DNA of 64,000 bases, from assembly GCA_015067565.1 (NCBI GenBank), contig SVMF01000005.1:1-64000 (forward strand), read 5' to 3'. Shown here in pieces: positions 8,801 through 17,143 of the stretch. Made by a program: the position numbers and the translations under genes. Within the stretch, counting starts at the first letter, position 1. Each line of letters begins with the position of its first letter. This DNA comes from Oscillospiraceae bacterium (lineage in GTDB: Bacteria; Bacillota; Clostridia; Oscillospirales; Oscillospiraceae). Below the pieces are notes generated by a model, which ran no database searches, had not been told where the DNA came from, and was given only the letters and a program-made list of their open reading frames with translations.

Positions 8801-10653
8801 ATTATGTCAAAATCTTTGTTGCCGCGCCGTTTGACTACGGCGAAGATGGCTGTGCAGATGATTTTGAGGGTACATTAGACCGTGGCGGCGAGTTCTTCTT
8901 CGATGCCATCCGCGTCTACAACCCCATCGATACTGCCTCTGCATCGGCCGATGCCACAGCCGCTCATACACTGTATCAAAAGCATGGCGAGGCTGACCCC
9001 GAATATTACGAGATCAGAAATATGCTGATCGATGCCAAAAGCTTCAACGAAGACGGTGGCGGCAGCTATATCGGCACGGTTTATTTGGACGCTGCCATCA
9101 AAGAGGGTGTATCATTTGAAGATGACACGTTGCTTCTCCGGGTCGCTGAATACAAAGAAATCGGCCCGAACAATGAGGTCTATCTTGCTAAGGGCAATGC
9201 AATCGCATTCAAACTCGCAGTTACCGGCACACTCCCGTCGAGTATCGACATTGGCGCAAAGAGTGCGGACGGTAAACCTGTCAAGCTTGTCACAAGAGTG
9301 AACACAGCCGCAGCGCACGACCTTCCCACAGGCGCAGGTTACGACATCACGAGCGCAACCGCACAATTCTATCCGCTCAGCAACTCCACATGGAATTGGG
9401 TCGTTTCAGGCACTGAAAGACATGTGTACGTCACGATCTATAATGCAGGCGATGGAATCCTCTCTATCACGGACATCAAGTGCGCCTACGACGAGGCAAA
9501 GTCTCAGGTATCAAGATATATCCGCTTCCTCGTTGATCGTGAAATGCTCGATGATTTGAACATATGTTATGAGCATGCATATGCCTACACCGACAATGGA
9601 GAAAACCACACCATCTGTTGCGACAACTGCAGCTATTCCATAACCGAAGGGCATACCTTTGAAGAAGGAGAGTGCATCTGTGGGGCAACCCAGAATGTGG
9701 GATCGAAGGAAGTCTATGTAGACGACCTGAAGGCCATCATGTCGATCTCTGTCGGAGCAGAGATGAGCGTCGGCTTCACGGTTATGAGTTCGGTGGTCAG
9801 CAAGTACGACACATTTTACCTTGCCGTAGAAAAGGCAGCTGTTGGTGGTGAGAAGAAAACGGCTATCTTCGGCTTTGAAGAAGGACATGAGGCGTTCCAT
9901 GCACTTCCATCAAATGAAACACCGTTCCTATTCAACGCGTCCTTCAGTGGTTTGACGGCTAAGGAAATGGGTGACAAGATCCACGCAACCTTGTATGCAG
10001 TTGACGCTGATGGGACTGTTTATTTCGGTCCGACCCAGGTTGACTCCGTCAAGGATTATCTGATGAGAGGTCTTGACCTTGCAACCAGCACCGATGCAAA
10101 GAAGACAATGTATGTCGATATGCTCCGCTACGGCGCAGTTGCACAGACCTACTTCAACTACGATACGGAGAATTTGGTTGACGCAGACCTGACAGAAGCT
10201 CACATGGCATTTGCAACCCTCGCGATTCCTGAGGCGGTGGATAAGTCCGATGTGAGCGGAAGCGAAAGCAGGATTCTCAACACGAGCGTTCTTCTGAAGT
10301 CTAAGGTCATACTGACACTAAGCACCTTGTATCCCGAGGCAGACTTTACAAAGCTCAGATTCATTGTGAAAGACGCAATGACCGGTGAAGTTATCAAGGA
10401 ATTGCCCGTATCGAAGCTTAACGAGGCTTTGATTGGTGCGGACTTTGATGAGGTTGGTGCAAAACAGATGCGAAGACTCATTACTGCCGGCCTATACGAG
10501 GGCGATACCCTGTGTGCCAAGATAGTTACCTGGAGCGTTGAGAGCTATGTTGCATCTGTCCGCGCAAACAGCACCGACGAAGGTCAAATTGACCTTGTCA
10601 ATGCAATGCTCACCTACGGTGATGCGGTTGCTGCTTACATGGCAACACAATAA
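5827..10653 (+). CDS. 5'-truncated giant surface protein with repeated beta modules and shared C-terminal domain
   Basis: The first possible start is TTG 5827, but it has no ribosome binding site and no signal peptide, and homology begins upstream of it. The coding region is therefore a headless fragment. It contains the end of one module (to about 5895), four further ~195-residue modules (about 5926-6510, 6538-7125, 7162-7765, 7876-8450; motifs YD..SNW and DYIYxGP), a ~155-residue jelly-roll-like segment (8470-8930), and an unassigned beta-rich region (8940-9560). A CxxC unit (9571-9700) and a ~310-residue C-terminal domain ending YMATQ complete it. That last domain recurs at the end of the 3,649-residue protein at 29009-39958. 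The modules look like carbohydrate-binding beta-sandwiches, which is inference only. If the neighbouring minus-strand gene were flipped, this could be its 3' half. Confidence 0.7.
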   Translation: MESISATELGTMTIDYIYIGPRSTAPTTVKNNDYLLFDFKNGEADRNRYVNDPAYGTKNYDLASNWSTNAEYSTAPVIDTAAGTLHLGLANNDRTSLWYQTNPDPQYNYAMSYQPESDHYIYMRLRFNDMTASGTPYIRFAYYIGTDIWEGNTATDKKECPYYLDDYNLTANQITSGEFITIRIPICRTNNTVHSNWTNVRMIIGNITSASTEALDSIDVDYIYFGPSEIIPAEESAANSLYFSFENSSVDQARYANNTVYGGNNYDLASNWSTNMDYSTVPVIDPATGTLHLGLANNKRTGLWYQTNPDPQYNFALSYRPASDHYIYMRLRFNDMKASGTPYIRFTYYIGKDIFEGDTSSNKAERPYNLDDYFLTADQVTSGEFITLKIPICRTNNTIHDKWTNIRMIISDITSASTEVLGSIDVDYIYFGPSAPIPTNESTGDSLYFDFKNSEVDQERYAEDPVYGGNNYDDPANMAVNWQTSTAIVDKQLIDNTSGQMQFVGKTMGVNAWPSYYFNMARTLDFNTSEAQYFEMRFKLENFDMGEYIDKETQQLKKLTPYFTLGCFENSGNDTVTNIFKDYLIDTEHIDDGKYMVIKMDIPASSDCHKITSFTALRLYFGGIESNLTEFDELGIITIDYIFLGKKADLEKVRTENRRNWQTVTDGTTADHKQDQDIKSLANAIFFDFNNSPTDRVRYSADTYCNTNWDDPNGKHWFDASMAASSGNSAQSAVMDNTSGTLSLTPKTGATQTWTEVTISGSTADVGSSLQFDPAYLKVFQVRFKVDGLTASGNPVVRLQLHRSNGALESNRVSVSFDSGHIGSDSYLVLTGSLGSSLDGYETITGMRINFANLKNTNDSAPGKITIDYIYVGPEETLPSNITYGYDSSYLDDSKLSNGSSLFTEGRGIPLMKSNLSIDFYSAFTETAFTFTGTGFDLIGRTGADQGAIRVAVFDSNGYCVKVAQVLNKSDLGTELMQIPVLSIETKKHDTYYVKIFVAAPFDYGEDGCADDFEGTLDRGGEFFFDAIRVYNPIDTASASADATAAHTLYQKHGEADPEYYEIRNMLIDAKSFNEDGGGSYIGTVYLDAAIKEGVSFEDDTLLLRVAEYKEIGPNNEVYLAKGNAIAFKLAVTGTLPSSIDIGAKSADGKPVKLVTRVNTAAAHDLPTGAGYDITSATAQFYPLSNSTWNWVVSGTERHVYVTIYNAGDGILSITDIKCAYDEAKSQVSRYIRFLVDREMLDDLNICYEHAYAYTDNGENHTICCDNCSYSITEGHTFEEGECICGATQNVGSKEVYVDDLKAIMSISVGAEMSVGFTVMSSVVSKYDTFYLAVEKAAVGGEKKTAIFGFEEGHEAFHALPSNETPFLFNASFSGLTAKEMGDKIHATLYAVDADGTVYFGPTQVDSVKDYLMRGLDLATSTDAKKTMYVDMLRYGAVAQTYFNYDTENLVDADLTEAHMAFATLAIPEAVDKSDVSGSESRILNTSVLLKSKVILTLSTLYPEADFTKLRFIVKDAMTGEVIKELPVSKLNEALIGADFDEVGAKQMRRLITAGLYEGDTLCAKIVTWSVESYVASVRANSTDEGQIDLVNAMLTYGDAVAAYMATQ

Positions 10654-10657
10654 TAGC

Positions 10658-10692
10658 AAAGAGGCGATGACCAAATGGCCATCGCCTCTTTT
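10658..10692. terminator. Bidirectional intrinsic terminator between surface gene and lspA
   Basis: AGAGGCGATG pairs with CATCGCCTCT around a short loop, with an A-run before and a T-run after. It serves the plus-strand gene ending at 10653 and the minus-strand lspA operon ending at 10698. Confidence 0.85.
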
Positions 10693-10697
10693 GTCTG

Positions 10698-11198
10698 TTA
10701 TTCGGGATGCTTTTTTGGTTCTGTGCGGTCAAAGAGCAGGACGTAGATCACCAAGGCGATGCATCCCACAGTGATGAAGCAGTCTGCAACATTGAAGGTC
10801 GGAAACTCAGGCCAGAATGAGAATTGGATCATATCAACGACCATACCGTCGGAACGGAAAATGCGATCCAAGCCATTTCCGATACCGCCACCGGCGATTG
10901 CCGCCAGGCACAATAGCTCGAAACGTTTGTGGATCCACTTTTTCCAGATGCAAATGCCGAGAAGCGCTAAGAATACGACCAAAATCAAGACGAACAGCCA
11001 TGTTTTCCCTTCCAGAATGGACCAAGCGGCACCAGGATTTGCGCGCCTTGTGATCCGGAACAGACCCAAGATGCTTCCACCGTCCTCATACATTTTCAGA
11101 TGCGTCACGGTCAGATGCTTCGTGAGCTGATCGAGTGCAATGCTCAGTGCCATCAGTATACCGCACAGTCCATAGAATGTCGAATTTTTGAGCTTCAT
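10698..11198 (-). CDS. lspA: Lipoprotein signal peptidase II
   Basis: The 166-residue integral membrane aspartyl protease removes signal peptides from prolipoproteins after diacylglyceryl transfer. Four hydrophobic segments are visible. Conserved motifs are NPGAAW, GGGIGNGLDRI (first catalytic Asp) and TFNVADCFI (second catalytic Asp). Length is normal for the family. An AAAGGAAA site precedes the ATG. It is the last gene of a minus-strand operon and lies 21 nt after a predicted lipoprotein gene, which fits its role, then ends at a bidirectional terminator. The call is secure. Confidence 0.97.
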   Translation of the reverse strand: MKLKNSTFYGLCGILMALSIALDQLTKHLTVTHLKMYEDGGSILGLFRITRRANPGAAWSILEGKTWLFVLILVVFLALLGICIWKKWIHKRFELLCLAAIAGGGIGNGLDRIFRSDGMVVDMIQFSFWPEFPTFNVADCFITVGCIALVIYVLLFDRTEPKKHPE

Positions 11199-11219
11199 AA
11201 TTCGTTTCCTTTGTTCAAA

Positions 11220-12461
11220 TTATTCCAACGGCTTGAAATAGAAGACACCGTCCATACCGTCAATGACGAGCTCACCGTTGGATTTGATCTCATAGGTATA
11301 CTCAATAGCGCCAATTTTAATCATATCCTCATCCCAGGTAACTCTTTGACTATATCCGATATCCTCACCATCAAAGCTTCCGGTGCCGTTGGTGTAGAGA
11401 ATCAAGGTTGCATCTGCGGGATATACGGTGTAGCCATCTCCCATGTCCATGGCATAGAGACTGTACTTGGCATAAATTTCGCTACCTATTTCGGGAATCT
11501 CGGGAGGTTCTTCGTTGGATCTCTTGAAAACGAACTCGATCTGCGAGGTAGAGATGGTCAGTATATTCCCTTTGAGCGTGTATTCAGCAGGCATTCCCAT
11601 CAAATAAATCAGTTTGTCGGTCCATTTTAGATCCATTTCCTGTCCGAAATAGGTCATGAAGCCGGTTTTGTCTTCATTTAGGATCATGTAGGGAAGTTCG
11701 GTGTCCAGACCCTTCAAAGCTTCGATATTGAGCGTTTGGTTTCCTTCTGTGACCGACTGCATCAGATAATAGCCGGGAACCACGGGCTTCAGCGATTCCT
11801 TCAGAGCCTTGAAATCGGGAGGTGTTTCTGAGGAACGGACGAAGGTAACGGATTCATGTGCCGTTCTGACCGTCAATTCGTCACCGTTGAGCTTGTAGCC
11901 AGCATTGCCGTAGTCATCGCTTTTGAGCTTGTTGTGCTCCCAGGAAATATCATAAAGCTCATACGAATCACAAAGCGTACCTGTTCCGTCCTCGTTGAGA
12001 AGAATGAAGTGGTTGGCCAGCTCGTCGTTTGCGACAAAGTAACCGACCTCGGGCGGGAGCTTGAGCTGCTTGTCAAGCTCGTCAAGATTGGGTGGCTCAT
12101 TTTCACTTGTGGCGAAACAAAGCTCTGTATCGGCTGCTGTGACGACAAGAAAGGAGCCGATCTTTTCATACTGCATCTGGCTGCCGTCTTCGGTCGTGAT
12201 TTCACCCTGGGCGTAGGTGCCGTGGATGAGTGCCGTGCCGTTGAACATGGTCACGGACTCGTCTTCGCCAAACAGAAGAAACAGAGCGTGATCACGCCAA
12301 TTCAGTGATTCGCCTTCAACGGGTTTGCCGTTTTGCACGGAGCCGAGCAGTTCGTAATAGCCGCTGACAGGCTCTTCCTCTTTGACAGGAGGCTGCTTTT
12401 CTTTGCTGCAGGCCGTTAGGAGAACGATGAGTGCAAGCAAAAGGAATAATCCTCGTTTCAT
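11220..12461 (-). CDS. Lipoprotein with four tandem ~95-residue repeats
   Basis: The start chosen is ATG 12461 (AAGGAGGT upstream), giving 413 residues. A longer frame to 12566 would overlap the upstream gene and bury the signal peptide. The N-terminus MKRGLFLLLALIVLLTACSK is a lipoprotein signal with lipobox LTAC. The body is about four copies of a ~95-residue unit with the pattern LNEDGTG..., W..., Y.L.GD.LTV, and F.RS.E.PP at the joint. Such lipocalin-like repeats occur in Clostridia lipoproteins of unknown role. It sits 10 nt after the TPM-domain gene in an operon that also encodes its likely processing enzyme LspA. No enzyme motif was seen. Confidence 0.8.
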   Translation of the reverse strand: MKRGLFLLLALIVLLTACSKEKQPPVKEEEPVSGYYELLGSVQNGKPVEGESLNWRDHALFLLFGEDESVTMFNGTALIHGTYAQGEITTEDGSQMQYEKIGSFLVVTAADTELCFATSENEPPNLDELDKQLKLPPEVGYFVANDELANHFILLNEDGTGTLCDSYELYDISWEHNKLKSDDYGNAGYKLNGDELTVRTAHESVTFVRSSETPPDFKALKESLKPVVPGYYLMQSVTEGNQTLNIEALKGLDTELPYMILNEDKTGFMTYFGQEMDLKWTDKLIYLMGMPAEYTLKGNILTISTSQIEFVFKRSNEEPPEIPEIGSEIYAKYSLYAMDMGDGYTVYPADATLILYTNGTGSFDGEDIGYSQRVTWDEDMIKIGAIEYTYEIKSNGELVIDGMDGVFYFKPLE

Positions 12462-12471
12462 AGTTACCTCC

Positions 12472-13212
12472 TTATCCTCGACCGCTGCGGCTGGTATTGC
12501 CCCCGGAGGTTCTGTGTGTGCTGCCGCCGCTGCCGGTATTCTTCGGCTTGGCGGTGCGGGTGACATTGCGGTATAGGAACATATCGCGATCTTGCGTCAG
12601 GTGCATGCTGCCCGGGCAGACATAATTCGAGGCGGCTGCCTGCATTTTGACACTTTTCAGCTCGCCCTTCAGAATGGACATCGGCACGAGAAGCGTCAAA
12701 AGCACGCCAATGATGATCGAAAGCACGACCGTTCCAATGGGGAAGGCACGGTCATCGTTGACGATTTCTTCGACTTTGTTGGCAAAGTTGGTGAAGGCCT
12801 TGAGGTAATTGTGGATCATGAGATCCGAAACGAAGGCATCTTCCAGTTCTTCGAAGCAGTCGTCATTGTCAAAAATATCGTTGCCCTCACCGAAGACCAC
12901 ATAACTCCAGTAGGGGTCGGCCCCTGCGAGGCGCACGAGGATGATGCCATCTTCGCGGAAGTCGTTTTCGGTATAGAAGGCTTCGCCGAAGTTGTCGATG
13001 CGGCTGCCTGTGGTGTCGGTGGTCGTCAGGATGACGATGTCAAACGCCAGCTCCTTTGAGAGCTTAGATGCAAGGCTTTCCAGTTCCTGCTCCTCAGAGG
13101 GGGTCAGGATATCCGCATCGTCGGTCACATAGGAGGTGTCAGCTGCACTAACGCTCAACATTAGACAGAGGCAGAGCGTGAGCGCCAAAATTATCACAAA
13201 AATTCGTTTCAT
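12472..13212 (-). CDS. TPM-domain membrane protein (YdjH-like)
   Basis: The 246-residue protein has a signal peptide (MKRIFVIILALTLCLCLMLSVSA). A TPM domain follows at about 28-165, beginning YVTDDADILTPSEEQEL and including the family's DIVILTTTDT and EDGIILVRL stretches. A transmembrane helix lies near 160-180. The cytosolic tail is rich in Gly, Ser, Thr and Arg. The relatives in Bacillus subtilis (YdjH) act at the membrane with YdjG and YdjI, and homologues of those two are the next genes upstream here. It is translated from an operon with gaps of only 10-13 nt. The molecular activity is uncertain; a phosphatase label for TPM domains is not supported by residues seen here. Confidence 0.85.
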   Translation of the reverse strand: MKRIFVIILALTLCLCLMLSVSAADTSYVTDDADILTPSEEQELESLASKLSKELAFDIVILTTTDTTGSRIDNFGEAFYTENDFREDGIILVRLAGADPYWSYVVFGEGNDIFDNDDCFEELEDAFVSDLMIHNYLKAFTNFANKVEEIVNDDRAFPIGTVVLSIIIGVLLTLLVPMSILKGELKSVKMQAAASNYVCPGSMHLTQDRDMFLYRNVTRTAKPKNTGSGGSTHRTSGGNTSRSGRG

Positions 13213-13224
13213 TTCAGCACCTCC

Positions 13225-14325
13225 TCATACGATCCCTAACAGCTTCAGCAGGGAGATGACGGCAAAGGTGCCTACCGACAGCGCAGCTGCCCAAATGGCA
13301 AACCATTTGCGGTATTTGCCTTTGTCCATGGGTAGGTCACCGATAAATCTGCCGGTCTGACCGTTCATGGCAAAGGTGTATTTCTGTCCCTGCCAGGTGG
13401 TGTTCAGCAGCCACACGGGGTATAGTGCATATCTGGCTCTGCCGTTGCTCAGGCGGATGGAGCTACGCTCGGGCACAACGGCAGAATATTCTCTCGTCGT
13501 GTCCATGAAGCTCTCCTCGGTGCTGCGACGGATGCGCGCGTTGGCACGCTCGATGCTCTGCTCGGAGCTGACATCGTATTTGTCGGCCAGATAGCCGGAT
13601 AGATATGCTGTCTGGAAGTCCACGGCCTTCGACAGATCGAACGGCTCGAGGGATTCCATCATGTCGTCGGGCATCTTTTCAGAGCCGTCTACGGGAACAC
13701 CGTCGAAGCGGATCTTGCCGCCGCGGATGAGGGAAAAGTGGCGCGTTTCAGTGTAGTTATAATTGGAATCACTCCACACGCGCACCTTCGTGCCGTGGTA
13801 GCGGATGGAAGCATCCACATCGGCATCAAAAAGCCAGAAAGGGATGTACACGCCTTTGATCTCGTCGAGGTGATTTTCCTCTTTGAAGGCATCGGGCAAG
13901 AGCTTTTTGCCGCTCATATGCTTGCGCAGGGCGGCCTTGGCAGCCTCCTTGTCAAGCTGGAAGGGGATGACCAGATCGGGTTTCAGATCGCCGGCTACAC
14001 GACCAACGAGCACCACGGGATTGTCGCAGTAGGGGCAACGTGTGGCGGCAGTTGTGGCTTCGGTCATGATCTCGCCGCCGCAATTCTGGCACACGAACAG
14101 GTTGACATCCTCCTGCGCGCCGAATTGCTCGCCGCCTGAGGTGTTCCATTGCATCTCGTCTTCAGGCATCTGCTGCTCGAGGACGTCATCAAGATCCTTC
14201 AGTGACTGCGGATCGAATTCGCTGTCGCAGAAGGGGCATTTCATCTGTTGACTGTGGCTGTCAAATTCGACTTGGCCGCCGCAACAGGGACATTTGTAAT
14301 GTAGTACCGTGTCCAAAGGGATCAC
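13225..14325 (-). CDS. Zinc-ribbon membrane protein (YdjG-like, TFIIB-type ribbons)
   Basis: The 366-residue protein carries two N-terminal zinc ribbons: CPCCGG...CPFC at about 12-33 and CQNCGG...CPYC at about 80-101. A long beta-rich central region (IPFQLDKEAA, KGVYIPFWLFD) is typical of the zinc-ribbon family represented by B. subtilis YdjG. One C-terminal transmembrane helix lies near 343-362. It lies between the SPFH gene (23 nt upstream) and the TPM gene (12 nt downstream). In B. subtilis the YdjG-YdjH-YdjI set helps recruit a PspA-type protein to the membrane. No pspA gene is in this window, so a membrane-stress role is inferred only from the family. Confidence 0.85.
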   Translation of the reverse strand: MIPLDTVLHYKCPCCGGQVEFDSHSQQMKCPFCDSEFDPQSLKDLDDVLEQQMPEDEMQWNTSGGEQFGAQEDVNLFVCQNCGGEIMTEATTAATRCPYCDNPVVLVGRVAGDLKPDLVIPFQLDKEAAKAALRKHMSGKKLLPDAFKEENHLDEIKGVYIPFWLFDADVDASIRYHGTKVRVWSDSNYNYTETRHFSLIRGGKIRFDGVPVDGSEKMPDDMMESLEPFDLSKAVDFQTAYLSGYLADKYDVSSEQSIERANARIRRSTEESFMDTTREYSAVVPERSSIRLSNGRARYALYPVWLLNTTWQGQKYTFAMNGQTGRFIGDLPMDKGKYRKWFAIWAAALSVGTFAVISLLKLLGIV

Positions 14326-14348
14326 TCCTTTGTTGCAAATTGGTTATG

Positions 14349-15668
14349 TTATTTTGCGTCGCTTTCGTTGAAGGGATCGCCGCATTCGGGGCAGAACTTG
14401 GGCGGATTCTTGGGATCGGCAGGCTCCCAGCCGCATTTGTTGCAGCGGTAGCCCGTGGGCTTCTTCGCTCCGCACTCGGGACAGAACTTGCCCGTGCTGA
14501 TTGCGCCGCAGGCGCACTTCCAGTTGTCATTTTCCGGCTTCTTTGCGCCACATTCCATGCAGAACTTTCCCTCAGCGACATTGCCGCAGGCGCACTTCCA
14601 GCTGTTGGCGGCAGGCTGTGCGGGTGCAGGCTGTGCGGGTGCAGGCTGTGCAGGTGCTGCGGCCTGCTGCTGTGCGCCCATGGCATACAGATTCTGCGGA
14701 TTCATGCCGCCGGCTTGCTGTGCCATGCCCATGCCCATGAAGCCCATCATGGCACCGTTGGGGTTGGAGGCTGCGGCCTTCATGGCCTCGGCCTGTGCAC
14801 CGACCAACGTTGCGGCTGCAGCGGTGGGATTGCTCAGCGACTGGATGCGACGGATGGCATCAGCCTGATCCTGCGGGATGGAGGGCGGATTCATGGCGAT
14901 GGAAACGACCTGCAGACCGCGGGTGTTGCGCCACTTCTCAATCAGCTCGACATTGATTGCCTCGGTCAGCTCGTCGACATGCTTGCTCAGCTCACTCGGA
15001 CGCAGCTCCAGGTCGACCAATCTGCCCAGTGCGGGCTGCAGAGCCTGGATGAACTCGGCCTTGAGCTGGCCGTCGATCTCACTGCGGGGGTACTCGGCAG
15101 AAATGTTGCCGCAGACGTTGGTGTAGAACAGCAGCGGGTCGGCGATCTTGTAGGAGTAGACACCGTTGCAGCGCAAGTCGACATCCATATCCAGACCGAT
15201 GCGGCGATCGACTACACGGAACATGATGGGGGTCGGGGTGCCGAACTTGTTGTCCAGGATCTCCTTGGTGTTGAAATAGTATACGCGCTGATCGTTACCG
15301 GTATCGCCACCATAGGTGAAACGCTTGCCGATGGACTTGAAGGTGGCAAGGATGCTCTTGCCCAGAGAGCCTGCAAAAATGCTCGGCTCACTCGAAGCAT
15401 CGTAGGTGTAGAGGCCGGGTTCGGCACAGACTTCTACGATCTTGCCCTGCTCAACGATGATCATGCACTGGCCGTCTGCGACGGAAATGCCGGAGCCGTT
15501 GGAGATGATATTGTCGCTGCCCTTCGTATTGGAGCTGCGGTCGGAGACCTTCTTCTGACCCTTTACGACCAAGATGTTTTTGTCAATGGCTTCGCAGATG
15601 AAGTATTCCTTCCACTGATCTGCCAAAACGCCACCGAGGGCGCCGATTCCTGCTTTGATAAGACCCAT
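14349..15668 (-). CDS. SPFH-domain protein with C-terminal zinc ribbons (YdjI-like)
   Basis: The 439-residue protein has an SPFH/band-7-like domain at about 20-290, often annotated as virion core protein. A low-complexity linker rich in Ala, Pro and Gln (AQPAPAQPAPAQ) follows. It ends with three double-Cys ribbons (WKCACGN..FCMECG, WKCACG..FCPECG, CNKCGW..FCPECG). This architecture matches B. subtilis YdjI, a partner of YdjG and YdjH. It is the first gene of the operon, with a strong promoter at 15707-15735 and an AAAGGAG ribosome binding site. The expected role is a membrane-associated scaffold. The absence of a neighbouring PspA gene is the notable difference from Bacillus. Confidence 0.88.
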   Translation of the reverse strand: MGLIKAGIGALGGVLADQWKEYFICEAIDKNILVVKGQKKVSDRSSNTKGSDNIISNGSGISVADGQCMIIVEQGKIVEVCAEPGLYTYDASSEPSIFAGSLGKSILATFKSIGKRFTYGGDTGNDQRVYYFNTKEILDNKFGTPTPIMFRVVDRRIGLDMDVDLRCNGVYSYKIADPLLFYTNVCGNISAEYPRSEIDGQLKAEFIQALQPALGRLVDLELRPSELSKHVDELTEAINVELIEKWRNTRGLQVVSIAMNPPSIPQDQADAIRRIQSLSNPTAAAATLVGAQAEAMKAAASNPNGAMMGFMGMGMAQQAGGMNPQNLYAMGAQQQAAAPAQPAPAQPAPAQPAANSWKCACGNVAEGKFCMECGAKKPENDNWKCACGAISTGKFCPECGAKKPTGYRCNKCGWEPADPKNPPKFCPECGDPFNESDAK

Positions 15669-15706
15669 AATAATTCTCCTTTCTTAATTAGGGTGTTCCT
15701 TTTAAC

Positions 15707-15735
15707 ATTATATCATCGTTTTTGTAAACTTGCAA
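15707..15735 (-). promoter_or_regulatory. SigA-type promoter of the SPFH operon
   Basis: On the minus strand TTGCAA (15735-15730) is followed after 17 nt by TATAAT (15712-15707). It lies about 40 nt before the SPFH start. Confidence 0.8.
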
Positions 15736-15807
15736 GATTTTTGAGTGAATTCAAAATTTTTCATTGTAGCACCTGCATTCTTTTCGACGAAAAAATCTTT
15801 TATTGCA

Positions 15808-15836
15808 TTGCTTGTTGACAAAATTTGTGGTATACT
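15808..15836 (+). promoter_or_regulatory. Extended -10 promoter of the aminopeptidase gene
   Basis: TGGTATACT at 15828-15836 forms an extended -10. A weak -35 TTGCTT lies at 15808-15813 with 17-nt spacing. A better-looking TTGACA at 15815 is only 10 nt from the -10, so it probably is not the -35. Confidence 0.6.
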
Positions 15837-15866
15837 CTTACTGATAAAAACCAAAGGAGGGCAATT

Positions 15867-17135
15867 ATGTCCGATTATAATACCGAGCTTTGCCGCTTTC
15901 TGGATGGCGGCATCTCGCCGTACCACACCATCCGCCAGGCGGCCGACTTTCTGAAGGAGCACGGCTTTGTACCGCTGCGGATGAACAAACCGTTTGAAAT
16001 CGAAAAGGGTGGACGCTATTTTGTCGAAAACGGTACCTTTTTGGCGGCTTTTTCCGTCGGTAGCGAGGCTGACTATTTCCGCATTGCTGCAAGCCACACC
16101 GACTGGCCCTGCCTGCGCATCAAGCCGCAACCGGAGCTCCTGGCAGGCGGCTGCTGCAAGCTCAGCGTTGAGAGCTACGGCGGTGGCATTTTCTCCACAT
16201 GGATGGATCGTCCACTTTCTTTGGCCGGTGTTGCGATGCTGTGCGGAAATCGTGCCACGGAGCCTGAAATGCGGCTGGTTTCCTGGCAGCAGCCGCTGCT
16301 CACCATCCCGAATCTGGCCATCCACATGAATCGCGAGGTCAACAAGGGAGTTCCTATCAAGGCCAATGTGGATATGCTGCCCATCTGCCGAGCGGTGCAG
16401 GACGGCTTTTCCAAAGATGGCTACCTGCTGAACAAGATAGCTGAGCAGCTTGGCACAGAACCCGAGAAGATCTTGTCCTTTGAGCTCTATGCTTACTGCG
16501 CCGAGCAGGCACAGTTCATCGGTTTTGAGAAGGACTTCCTTTCTTCTCCCAGACTCGACAACCTCACGAGCGTCCATGCAACGCTCGACGGCCTGACCAA
16601 GACCAGTGGTAAGGGCATCAGTATGGCGGTTCTCTTTGACAACGAGGAGATCGGCAGCAATACGCCCCGCGGTGGCGACAGCAATGTGCTGGCGGTGCTT
16701 ATGGAGAAGATTACGCTGGCTCTGGGAATGAGCCGCGCGGAATTCCTGGATGCCTGTATGAACGGCTTGCTGCTGTCCTGCGATGCCGCCCATGCCGCCC
16801 ATCCGAACCACATGGAATTTGCCGACGGCGCTCATGCACCGATCCTGAACCGTGGTGTTGCGCTCAAGCGTTCGCCGCGCTATTCCTCTGTAACGGAAAC
16901 CTGCGCTGTGATTACGGATCTGTGCCGCAGAAAGGACATTCCGCTGCAGCTTTACATGAACCGCGCCGATCTTCCCGGCGGTGGCACACTCGGCTCGATG
17001 CTTTCGTCGATGCTGGCCATGCCTGCGGTCGATGTCGGTGTGCCGATTTTGGCGATGCACTCTGCCCGTGAGCTGATGGGCGCAAGAGATCAGGAGGCAT
17101 TTTGCCGCCTGTGTGAAGCGTTTTTTGACGAATAA
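15867..17135 (+). CDS. apeB: M18 family aminopeptidase
   Basis: ATG 15867 is preceded by AAAGGAGG, giving 422 residues; an earlier in-frame start at 15825 lies inside the promoter. This cytosolic, two-metal aminopeptidase trims N-terminal residues, typically acidic or hydrophobic ones, from peptides. Family motifs are all present: SHTDWPCLRIKP (first metal His/Asp), DNLTSVHA, FDNEEIGS (catalytic Glu pair), FADGAHAP, DLPGGGTLGSM and a terminal VPILAMHSARELMG containing the last metal His. Length is normal for bacterial DNPEP-like enzymes. It is followed after 8 nt by the SLH-L,D-transpeptidase gene, so the two are probably co-transcribed. Confidence 0.95.
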   Translation: MSDYNTELCRFLDGGISPYHTIRQAADFLKEHGFVPLRMNKPFEIEKGGRYFVENGTFLAAFSVGSEADYFRIAASHTDWPCLRIKPQPELLAGGCCKLSVESYGGGIFSTWMDRPLSLAGVAMLCGNRATEPEMRLVSWQQPLLTIPNLAIHMNREVNKGVPIKANVDMLPICRAVQDGFSKDGYLLNKIAEQLGTEPEKILSFELYAYCAEQAQFIGFEKDFLSSPRLDNLTSVHATLDGLTKTSGKGISMAVLFDNEEIGSNTPRGGDSNVLAVLMEKITLALGMSRAEFLDACMNGLLLSCDAAHAAHPNHMEFADGAHAPILNRGVALKRSPRYSSVTETCAVITDLCRRKDIPLQLYMNRADLPGGGTLGSMLSSMLAMPAVDVGVPILAMHSARELMGARDQEAFCRLCEAFFDE

Positions 17136-17143
17136 AGGAGAAA

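Noticed and set aside
15815..15836. TTGACA at 15815 as the -35 of the aminopeptidase promoter
   Set aside because: It is only 10 nt from the TATACT box; the extended -10 with a weak -35 at 17 nt is more likely.
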